Source of the DNA: Coccinella septempunctata
Taxonomy: Eukaryota; Arthropoda; Insecta; Coleoptera; Coccinellidae
Direction of reading: 5' to 3'
Assembly (NCBI RefSeq): GCF_907165205.1
Contig: NC_058189.1
Location: forward strand, 41,318,270-41,382,269
Length of the DNA stretch: 64,000 nucleotides
Below, piece after piece: positions 56,181 to 64,000 of the stretch. Within the stretch, counting starts at the first letter, position 1, and each line of letters begins with the position of its first letter. Both the position numbers and the translations under genes were made by a program. The notes beneath the pieces were generated by a model. It was not told where the DNA came from. It made no database searches and saw nothing but the letters and a program-made list of their open reading frames with translations.

Positions 56181-56420
56181 TTCGATGGTCCAGTTGACGG
56201 TTAATAATAAAAATGTAACTCTATGTTCTGTACGTTTTTAACCTTGATTGTTTTGACACTTCCAGTACATGTGATTTATTAAGAAATTGTAGAAGCTCAA
56301 ATTATTTTTAAGTTTTGATTTCATGACTATATTGCCGTATAACACTAGAGCTCGTATTCGGTAAGAGGTCTATGATGTTTTTTGGTTGTCTGTTTTTCAT
56401 GGTATAATTTTACAGCTGCC

Positions 56421-56456
56421 CTGAGGAAGGAAACAACCGTTTCCGAAAGCTAGGCT
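56421..56456 (+). ncRNA. hammerhead-like core (PLE-like)
   Basis: CUGAGGAA, hairpin GGAAAC/GUUUCC with loop AACC, then GAAAGCUAGG; GAATAAAGAG follows, as at the 61337 motif (GCUUAGGAAUC...AATAAAGAG). Only one base departs from CUGAUGA. Confidence 0.45.
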
Positions 56457-56543
56457 ATTATGAATAAAGAGTAAATACCTCATCAGTGTGTTGATCGACA
56501 TCCCTTATTAAATAATATATCATTCAACGATCATTATCTAAAG

Positions 56544-56582
<39 letters not shown>

Positions 56583-56629
<47 letters not shown>

Positions 56630-58403
56630 TCACACTTTGAAGTGGTTGAGTACGCTGTCGCCCAGGCGCACTTGCCAAGGACGACCTCGTGTGTTAGTGA
56701 GGGTACAACACTTTTCGGATGATGTTAACAGTTCCCAGAATTACCGCCTTTTGCATCCATAGAGTTGCATTCTGGGGGAGGCTCAGTTCTTTCAGGTGTT
56801 CGGTAGTTTTTTTCGGAACCAGCCCATTGGCAGATATTATGAGAGGCATTATGTCGACCTTCCTCAGCTGATACATATCCCTCATCTGCTGGGCCAGTGC
56901 CTCGTACTTTGATATCTTCTCTCCATAGGCTTTAGCGAGATTGTAGTCCTGAGGCACTGTGAAATCTATTATCAGGGCAGTCTTTGCTTCCTTATCCCAA
57001 ATCACCATATCAGGCCTGTTGTGCTCAATACTCCTATCTGTCTCAATGCTCAGATCCCAATAGATCTTCCATTGGTTGTTCTCCAATGTCGGCTGAGGAG
57101 AATATAGATGGTGTGGGGTGAAATTGTGAAGGAGCTGCTTCTGGAGGCAGAGCAGCTGGTGGACGACCTTCCCCATGTTGTCATGCCTAGTCAGATAACT
57201 GGTGCTCGCGATGGCTGAACACCCAGACGAGAGGTGCTGGACCGACTCCTCTGCGCTATTGCATAGTCTGCATCTGGTGCTTTCTACTTGCTGCTGCATA
57301 ATGTGTCGGACGTATGTTCGTGTCGGCACCACCTGGTCCTGGATAGCCAGAAAAGTACCTTCCGTTTGAGGAAATAGATAGCCCTGTGTAAGGTAAGTAT
57401 TTGAGCCCTCAAGGTCGACTTCAGGTTGATGCAGGCTGGCATAAAATCGTCCGTGTAGCGGCTTTGATTGCCATCTTTGCCTCAGTAGCGCTAATTTATC
57501 TACCCTCTCAAGTTCTTCTGCTTCAACGGAGTTACGATCAGATGCAGCGACCCATCGATGCACAGGTGAGTTGGAGTTCTGGAAGAAGTGATCTAATTTT
57601 TCTTTTTCTTTCAGGCATGCTTCTTCAAGGTTGGACAATCCTCTTCCGCCTTCTTTACGAGGTAAGTAGATTCTTTCAACGGCTGAATTTGGGTGTAACA
57701 TGCCGTGTTTCGTGAACAACGTTCGTATGCTTCTGTCAACCTGTCCTAACTCAGTTGCTGACCAGGAAAGTATTCCCGCGGTGTATGTGAAGCACGGTAT
57801 GGCCCAGATGTTGATTGCCATGACTTTGTTTTTAGCTGAAAGTTGCGTACTCAGGACTGCATTCACCCGTTTGAGGAGCTCTTTTTTGGTATTGTCTTTA
57901 TTTTCTCTCTGTTGTATTTCGAATGTCTGCTGGATTCCTAAGTACTTATATCTTCCCTCCGTGCTAAGGCCTGTTATTTCTCGCCCATCAGATAGGGTAA
58001 CAACATCTTCCTCTGTCATCCTCCCTCTCTTCACGTTCACTGTAGCGCACTTTTCGAGTCCAAGCGTCATGGCTATATCCTCGCTATAACCCCTCACGAG
58101 CTCCAGTAGACCTTCCATCTGCTTTTTTCCCCTAGCATAGAGCTTCAGGTCATCCATATAAGATAAATGTGATATTATTGTTTGGTTGTTGATGGAATAA
58201 CCATACGATGATCTATTGAGCATCTTGCTCAGGATGTTAAGAGCAAGGCAAAACCATAGTGGGCTCAGGCTGTCTCCTTGGAATATGCCTCTTTTTATTT
58301 GTATCTCAGGTGTTTGATACGACGCTTCTTCGTTGTGGACTGAAAGTGTTGTGCGCCAGGAAAACATCAGATGCTCGAGCAATGCAATCACCTGCTTATT
58401 TAT

Positions 58404-58404
<1 letters not shown>
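56583..58404 (-). mobile_element. R4/Dong-like LINE, 5'-truncated, between (TA)n tracts
   Basis: Minus strand. Starts at the (TA)n tract 58405-58470 and ends in a 44-nt poly(A) (T run at 56583-56626), followed at once by (TA)n at 56547-56582. Insertion into a TA microsatellite is the simplest reading. R4-clade elements with restriction-like endonucleases include Dong, known from TAA repeats. Confidence 0.85.
56694..58404 (-). CDS. R4/Dong-like ORF: RT C-terminus, zinc finger, restriction-like endonuclease
   Basis: 565 aa from the first ATG (58391); the frame is open to the (TA)n edge. Begins inside the RT: RGIFQGDSLSPLWFCLALN, then LSYMDDLKLYA (catalytic YMDD), KYLGIQQ, and the thumb region LSAKNKVMAINIWAIPCFTY. 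Near residue 375 is CRLC...H...C, and RPDMVIWDKEAKTALIIDFT near residue 470 is the PD-(D/E)xK-type endonuclease core (RPD...D), followed by KYEALAQQM. RT plus C-terminal restriction-like endonuclease is the single-ORF layout of the R2/R4 lineages, and sequence style fits R4/Dong. Not broken, but 5'-truncated, so inactive as a unit. Confidence 0.88.

Positions 58405-58470
<66 letters not shown>
58405..58470. repeat. (TA)33 tract between two head-to-head R4-like copies
   Basis: Pure TA between the 5' ends of the minus-strand copy (to 58404) and the plus-strand copy (from 58471). Confidence 0.9.
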
Positions 58471-58472
<2 letters not shown>

Positions 58473-58939
58473 ACCAAAAACACTCCTGGAAAGCAGCCGC
58501 TACAAATTATATTGGGATGCCACACTGATAACAGATGGTGGAGTGGCACACAACCGGCCCGATATCGCATTGTTTGATCTGGAGCAGAAAACTTGTGTCC
58601 TCCTTGACGTGACTATCCCGGCGGACGACAATATTCCCAGAGCATACTCGGAAAAGATCAGCAAATACAACGATCTAGCATTTCAGCTTCGCGCTTTACA
58701 TAACTTAAAGGGCATAAGTATCTTACCACTGATCATATCGACTAATGGTTTGGTGGAAAAACACCTTATCGAAAATACGCGAAAGCTGGGCCTGGATCAG
58801 ACCATAATTTCACGGGCACAGAAGCAAGTACTTTTGAACACCGTCCGTATCGTGAGAAAGTGTTTGCAAGGTCAATAGCGTTGCGACTGCCTTGACAACC
58901 AAGTCCGGCAGCTGCATGATTACCCGGTAAACGGTGATG

Positions 58940-58968
<29 letters not shown>
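58471..58968 (+). mobile_element. second R4/Dong-like LINE fragment: endonuclease domain only
   Basis: The frame from the (TA)n edge to the stop at 58876-58878 encodes about 136 aa: YKLYWDATLITDGG, RPDIALFDLEQKTCVLLDVT (endonuclease core), KISKYNDLAFQL and LPLIISTNGLVEKH, colinear with the C-terminus of the 56694-58391 ORF but clearly a different family member. 3' UTR, 29-nt poly(A) at 58940-58968, then (TA)n to 58991. Severely 5'-truncated; frame intact. Confidence 0.85.
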
Positions 58969-58990
<22 letters not shown>

Positions 58991-59004
58991 TTTACATCTG
59001 GCAT

Positions 59005-59290
59005 ACTTTATTGCGTCCTTTTAAAAAGCAACCTTATTGCGTCTCCCAGAAATACGCTACCTAGGTGGAATCTGATCGAAGTATATTAATCTACGCAAAA
59101 AATTACATAGTTTGGTCGTTTCAGATCTCAAATATCTTTATTAATAAAGAAGTTGATATACGCACATTATTGCGTCCTTTCATGGTCCTACCATTAGTGC
59201 GTCCGGCGTATATTTTGTTTTCATATGTAGCACAATGCTGCGTCCGAATTTTATTCAATCTTTCACCATTAGCATGTTGTTGCGTCCAGC
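59005..59290 (+). repeat. cluster of TTATTGCGTCC-like motifs
   Basis: TTATTGCGTC at 59009, 59034 and 59168, TTAGTGCGTCC at 59193, ATGCTGCGTCCG near 59235 and TGTTGCGTCCAG near 59278. The first two pairs are spaced 25 bp apart. The spacing suggests a degenerate tandem repeat. No coding content. Confidence 0.5.
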
Positions 59291-59299
59291 GTAGTTGCC

Positions 59300-59785
59300 A
59301 CATACATATGTTTTAGAATCTGGTACAGTAGGATTATTCGAACTCGATGACGTGATCGTATTATAACATTGGCTCCAGTTATTACAACTTTCCTCTTTCA
59401 AAACAACTCTATATTTATGATGGTTCTCATCCTCAGTTTGTGGACTGCTCACTTGGGGAATCGTATTTCAGAATGTTTCAAACACTCTTTAAGTGTCTTT
59501 TTGTCAAGAAGAGCTTTAGTGATTATGCAATAATTTTAAAAACGTTATATATTTCATTTTCGTTTTTTTTTAATAACAAATGAATGTGAGAGAGTGGTGC
59601 TCTGGAGATAACTTAAATTAGGAATGCATTAACTGCACAGTTGTTAGTTTATCCTATGTTTATCCTACGAACAATTTGGCAGTCTGGAGAGTCAACTACT
59701 CTCTCAGGGTAGTTAAATGGACGGCGAATGAAATTCTCGAGTTCGATAGAAGAGTTTGAATATGAATCGTAGCCTGCATCCTAGC
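59300..59785. other. no gene recognised
   Basis: AT-rich, no domain in any short frame. Confidence 0.5.
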
Positions 59786-59789
59786 TCTT

Positions 59790-59910
59790 CGATATACCTG
59801 CAAGGACTCTCTTTGCTTATAGGAGGACGAAACCATTGAGCATATCCTCAGTGACTGCCCAGCGGCAGACAAGGTTCGCTCAGGCTGGTTCAAGGGGAAC
59901 TCATGAACTA
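59790..59910 (+). pseudogene. LINE C-terminal zinc-finger fragment
   Basis: The plus strand near 59815-59900 reads EDETIEHILSDCPAADKVR, with a CKDSLCL-like start, matching the Cys/His cluster at the C-terminus of Jockey/I-type LINE ORF2. Short and decayed. Confidence 0.5.
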
Positions 59911-59989
59911 CTCCTCCTCTGTTATCACCTCTTCCCTTTGGAAGATAGCACTGGAGGTAGAAGTTTAGCTCTTTGAGCTTGTTTGTGTG

Positions 59990-60379
59990 CCACAATAGAC
60001 CGCTTTGGTCGCGGTAGCAGGTCTGGGGGATTCGACAGATGCGCCGAACAAACTGTAACTGTAAGTCTTCGATACAAAGGATATACTTATGCTCAGGAAG
60101 ACAGGGGTTTCAAAGTTTGCAATACCAACATTATACACAAAAGTTGGAAATGGAATAAGATTTTTGAGAGGTCAAGACCCACTCAAGGAAATAGTAGCTC
60201 ATAATAAAATCAAATTCAAAGAGCTGGAGTGCTTTGGAGAAGCTAATATCCGACATATGAATCGATCTTAAGCTAGTAGGAAAATCTATCACGCCAGCAG
60301 AACAAAAGATATTAGAAAGCCAGATTAGACAAGCAAAACTGAAGTTTTCATTCGAATATCATATGAGTAAACATATACT
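59990..60379. other. no gene recognised
   Basis: Frames at 59983-60204 and 60089-60271 show no known domain. Confidence 0.4.
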
Positions 60380-60454
60380 TTATATTTGAGACTGGTTATC
60401 GGGTGCAAACTGAATAGAAAAAGGCCACTATTGGTTAATTTCTCTTTATCGATT

Positions 60455-60490
60455 CCTAAGCTTTCGCTACTTTCTGTGTAGCTTCATCAG
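60455..60490 (-). ncRNA. hammerhead-like core, left PLE arm
   Basis: On the minus strand: CUGAUGAA, hairpin GCUAC/GUAGC with loop ACAGAAA, then GAAAGCUUAGG. The CUGAUGA and GAAA boxes are both perfect; the extra A before stem II and the absence of an obvious stem III are the doubts. Confidence 0.5.
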
Positions 60491-60845
60491 AGGTCTGAAA
60501 TTTTTATTAAAAAACAAAGCCATTAAAACACAAAAACAAAAACATTTTTTAAGTTTTACTCACTCAATGTGAGGTTTCACAAAAGCCTCGCTCCATCCGA
60601 GCAAAATACTATGGTCTGAAATTAGATTATCAGAAAACATCTGACGAATCTTTATGAAAAACACTCGAACCTTCAAGGATTGTGCAAATTGATGCAGATG
60701 AGTTAAACGATTCCTGCTATATTTCATATATTTCAACAAAAACTTTTACCACACTGTCGGTAAATGGTACGGCTTATCTTACAGGTTATGTTCACAGAAC
60801 ATCGAATAACAGAAAGAAACAAACAATCCACTGACAAACACGGTA

Positions 60846-61304
60846 CTAACCTACACCAGAGGGATAAGAAGAAGAAGGAACCTCCGAGCCATTTGTTATA
60901 TTATTATGTTTTTTCTTAATGAGCTGTACTGAATTGCAGTAAATGGAATTTATTTCCCCTGTATCGCTCTGAATGTTAAGAGTATTTTCTTTAAATTGTA
61001 CCTCCAACATTTCTTGGAAGCATCTTTTTTCTTGGTTTGGGCAAGATTTTATGACCCTGCAATCGACAAATTTAAACTTGTGTCCTGTCTCTACTGTATG
61101 TTTGGACAGGCCACACTTGGGTTTCATTAATTGGCAGTCTCTTTTGTGTTCTGCAATCCTAGCTCTGAGGTTTCTCCCTGTCTGGCCAATATACTCTCCC
61201 TCGCAAACACCACACCCTACGCTGTAGACTACATTGATTTTATCTAACAAATTTTCTTTGTCTTTTATTCTACTATATATAACAGAGTGTAGGGTGTTGG
61301 TCAC
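60846..61304 (-). CDS. GIY-YIG endonuclease domain of a Penelope-like element
   Basis: 152 aa from the first ATG; the frame is open a little further upstream toward the right arm. Motifs: VVYSVGC (GIY part), CGVC (PLE-type CxxC insert), EYIGQTGRNLRARIAEHKRD (YIG part with catalytic Arg), then HTVETGHKFKF and a C-terminal helical region. This is the C-terminal endonuclease of PLE polyproteins. No stops. The RT is missing, so the copy is not autonomous. Divergent from the other GIY-YIG frame at 22425-22870, confirming a separate family. Confidence 0.85.
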   Translation of the reverse strand: MTNTLHSVIYSRIKDKENLLDKINVVYSVGCGVCEGEYIGQTGRNLRARIAEHKRDCQLMKPKCGLSKHTVETGHKFKFVDCRVIKSCPNQEKRCFQEMLEVQFKENTLNIQSDTGEINSIYCNSVQLIKKKHNNITNGSEVPSSSYPSGVG

Positions 61305-61336
61305 CTTCTTAGCTATTTTAATATTGTTTCAGACCT

Positions 61337-61372
61337 CTGATGAAGCTACACAGAAAGTAGCGAAAGCTTAGG
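61337..61372 (+). ncRNA. hammerhead-like core, right PLE arm
   Basis: Same motif as 60455-60490 in the opposite orientation: CUGAUGAA (61337), GCUAC/GUAGC hairpin, GAAAGCUUAGGAAUC, then AATAAAGAG. The best-preserved core in the window. Confidence 0.5.
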
Positions 61373-61454
61373 AATCAATAAAGAGAAATTAACCAATAGT
61401 GGCCCTTTTTTGACTCAGTTTGCACCCGATAACCAGTCTCAATTACAAATATAC

Positions 61455-62175
61455 GAGTCGATAATCTTCCAAACATAGTCATATACTTTATATATTTCAA
61501 GAGATTGAAAGACCATGACTTGCTGTAAAAATCATCTTCTGCTTTTCTGGAGTCGGCTGAGCTGATGTCGGAAACGGGAGGATTTGTTCATCAAGATGGA
61601 GTGATACTAGATACTAGAATACTAGGTAGTATAAGAAGAATATAATGCAAGTAGTCACCTCAACATCTTGCAGGGCTAGCCGTGATCGACGAAAACTCTT
61701 ATGCACATCTTGTCCGCTTGCAGAATTCATACTTTATCAGGGTATATAGAGAGACACAATGCGAATTCCTTACTTCCATCTGAGAGAAGTTTATGGCATA
61801 GACAAATAACCAAAGCTCTCATTTGTACCTCCAAAGACCAAGAGCAGTTTTGAGAATGATAAAGCTCGCATATATTGTAATTAGGCTTTTTCAATATCTT
61901 GGCATATGCCAAGTTGTTGAAGAAGCGTGTATATACACGCAAGGGCTCGATAAAGTTCTGTCAGAATTTCTTGTGTCGTATTCCCTTCGCTGCCAAAAAT
62001 AGTGTGGTAGTGAACGAAGAACAGAAAAGTGAAAAATACAAAGGATCAATGTTCGAACAGGGGGCTTCATACCCAGGGCATAAAGTTTGAATGGTAATTC
62101 TGATTGAAGAATTTTTAGATCTGAGAACTAATAACGTTACTGAATTGGAGATTATTCTAGCCTGCAGAACTCTGG
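61455..62175. other. no gene recognised
   Basis: Possibly LINE-derived, given what follows, but no motif can be pointed to. Confidence 0.35.
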
Positions 62176-62179
62176 CAGA

Positions 62180-63000
62180 ATGAAGGACTATCTCAAGAAC
62201 GTGGGGACAACACCTGGTTCTGTCACTAGGGTAAGAAAAGGGGTTCTGGACGTGAAAATCTTCAACGCAGCTTCCAGAAGAAGTTTTAAAGCTTGGGAAA
62301 TGTTGACCAAACCATCAACCTCTGACCATAGGATAATCGAATATAAAATAACAAAAGAGGAACTGATCCACCATTAAGATCCATCTGAAGCAAAACTTAC
62401 AACAGTTCGAAACTAATTGGCCAAACCTCTCGTATTACGATCTGGAACAAAAAGTCGATCAGGTAATTTTAGAGGCCTTCCACTCCAGTTATCCACTCCC
62501 GGAAGTTTGAACAAGTGAGGATGCATCTTATTAATCCTATTCGTGCATGGGCTCATGCCGACGATTTCATAATCTTTGGTGATATCGGCTCTATTGAAGA
62601 CTGCGTTTCCTGCAGCGTGCTTTGTGGACTCATTCTTGATTTGGTGTGGCAGAAATCAACTACCATTGAGCATTTTTGAGTGTAATATCGACACGTACAC
62701 CAGGAAAAAAAACTATTTATTGTATAGTTATAGTCTTGGTGGCAGCGTCCTGAGCAAAAAAACGGAGATAAAAGATCTTGGCGTTGTTTTGATCCAAAGT
62801 TTTACATTTGTTCCTCATGTTAATCATTTACTTGGTACGAGGTCAAGAATGTATGAATTCATCGTGCGTAATAGCAGATATTTTCTGATCCGGAAACCAT
62901 GATTTTGCTGTTCAATACATTTGTGACGAGCAAACTGGAGTTTGGATGCATTGCTTGGAACCCAATATACGATTGCCATACACATCACAATGACATATAT
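62180..63000 (+). pseudogene. Jockey-like LINE remnant: endonuclease end and RT fragments
   Basis: 62180-62377 reads LKNVGTTPGSVTRVR, then WEMLTKPSTSDHRIIEYKI: the SDH block that ends the APE-type endonuclease. About 62540-62980 reads HADDFIIFGDI (RT YADD region), then with frameshifts EIKDLGVVLIQSFTFVPHV and TFVTSKLEFGCIAWNPIY, the RT C-terminal part. The RT middle is deleted. Decayed, plus strand. Confidence 0.75.
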
Positions 63001-63539
63001 TCCGAGAGCTGGCGAGGAAAATCGGCAAAAGATTTGTAATGGATCATAATTAAATATGAGTTAGTTTTGATGGTGTATATGAATCAGCGACGCTCTTTGA
63101 TTTATATAAAATTACAATATCCGTACTTTGGGGTGACTGCTGACTGCCTCTCTTCTACTGATATGTGGTCTGAATATTTTATTCACAAATAATATATGAT
63201 ATTTGAGCAGTAAATGCAGTTTCAGCCAATACAATTCTTCTGAAACAACATCGTCAAGGCAGCAACTTATGTGGTGTACTGACACACCGCGTTTCACTAA
63301 AATGAGATCGGACCACTTTTTCAAGTTTTCTGTTCTATTAACTAGTGACAATTTTCAATCATTACAAAATACTTGTAGAGTGTGTTGTAATTTCATATAC
63401 CTACATCAAAGCGCGTTGCCGCTAGTTGTTCCACTACCTGACCTTGAGAGTGGGTGCTGACTTATGTACACACTCAATACTAAATCATATTAAATTATAC
63501 GCCAGTACAAAACTTTTGCCGAATTTCGTTGCCAGCTCT

Positions 63540-63880
63540 CGGACTAATGGAGGCTGTTCAGAGAAAAATTTTCGAGTAAGATCATGCTGTTTTGTTGAAT
63601 AAATTCGGTGCAGTTAAGCTTGATGTCAGGAAGGGCTCTGTTTGTTTGAGGTTCCTTCCTGGACCCTTGAATGGCACATCTACTCTCTAGAGTAAGATTT
63701 CATGTAGGACGCCCAAGTTCTAGACCCGTACGCTTATTCAACCTTACTACGCCCAGAACAAATATATTGTTTCAGTCATCTGTGTACAATATGATTTGTT
63801 CTAAATTCAATCAGATCTAGCATCTCTGTGATATACACTTTGACAAATAGTCCTTATTAATTAATATATTACAGGTACAC
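63540..63880 (+). pseudogene. Jockey-like LINE C-terminal remnant
   Basis: About 63540-63620 resembles EAVQRKFFE-type text after the RT, and 63685-63810 reads RVRFHVGRPSSRPVRLFNL then PRTNI and SSVYNMICSKFNQ, a typical LINE C-terminus. Frameshifted relative to 62180-63000 and perhaps the same insertion. The 63000-63540 interval between has no clear motif. Confidence 0.5.
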
Positions 63881-64000
63881 TACATATATGCAAGAGTTTA
63901 CATAATTTGTAGAACTTTTTAATTTTTGTGGTAATGTCACTTCTAATCCCACATCACTCAGAATACAAAAGATCATGGCAAAAGGAGTAATCAACCCCAC

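Larger units (their letters stand above)
60380..61449 (-). mobile_element. second Penelope-like element with inverted pseudo-LTRs
   Basis: Arms of about 115-120 bp at 60380-60499 and 61327-61449 are inverted copies with a few differences (GAGACTGGTTATCGGGTGC and its reverse mark the outer edges). The centre holds a GIY-YIG frame and about 340 bp of non-coding sequence; the RT is missing. Different family from 22030-23310, same architecture. Confidence 0.8.

Overview
The window is AT-rich animal DNA that looks like an insect chromosome. It holds a split, insect-type extramacrochaetae (emc/Id) gene, spliceosomal introns, a TATA+Inr promoter, a Pol III tRNA gene and many insect-type transposable elements (Penelope-like, R4/Dong-like, P-like, hAT, Tc/mariner, Ty3/gypsy). 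A beetle is my best guess, from the repeat types and the abundance of TAGGTA/ACCTAC words, but the order is not proven.

Only one protein-coding host gene is convincing: emc at 9814-11531 (+), two exons, with a TATA box and initiator at 9713-9747. Its 1.3-kb intron has two inverted Su(H)-type sites and a dense E-box cluster. A second, non-coding candidate gene is a tRNA at 41365-41436 with A box, B box and T6 terminator, embedded in a foldback repeat.

Layout. 1-1300: Penelope-like (PLE) terminal repeats in inverted orientation. 2100-9040: TIR elements and two foldback elements, one split by a hAT MITE. 9570-12040: emc. 12440-21600: foldback elements, MITEs, a mariner remnant and a tandem duplication, otherwise no genes. 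21642-23835: TA-target TIR element split by a PLE with near-identical inverted arms and a GIY-YIG ORF. 24577-28481: nested stack (Harbinger-like > P-like with THAP domain > minisatellite, hAT and a PLE-like piece). 29697-30907: second hAT. 32216-33230: Tc1 MITE and AACGT minisatellite. 35107-38580: R4-like LINE pseudogene split by a composite TA-target element. 41176-44503: tRNA repeat, small inverted-repeat elements and a LINE RNase H remnant. 46353-49202: degenerate Ty3/gypsy. 50314-54085: TIR element with 10-bp target duplications carrying a long LINE RT ORF. 54643-58991: three LINE copies, two of them R4/Dong-like and each abutting (TA)n. 60380-61449: second PLE. 62180-64000: Jockey-like LINE debris.

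The recurrent theme is PLE ends. At least eight loci carry a hammerhead-like core (YUGANNA, hairpin, GAAA or decayed xAAA), from several unrelated PLE families, and two of them still flank a GIY-YIG endonuclease ORF. All assignments come from reading the sequence by eye; no database or folding program was used.
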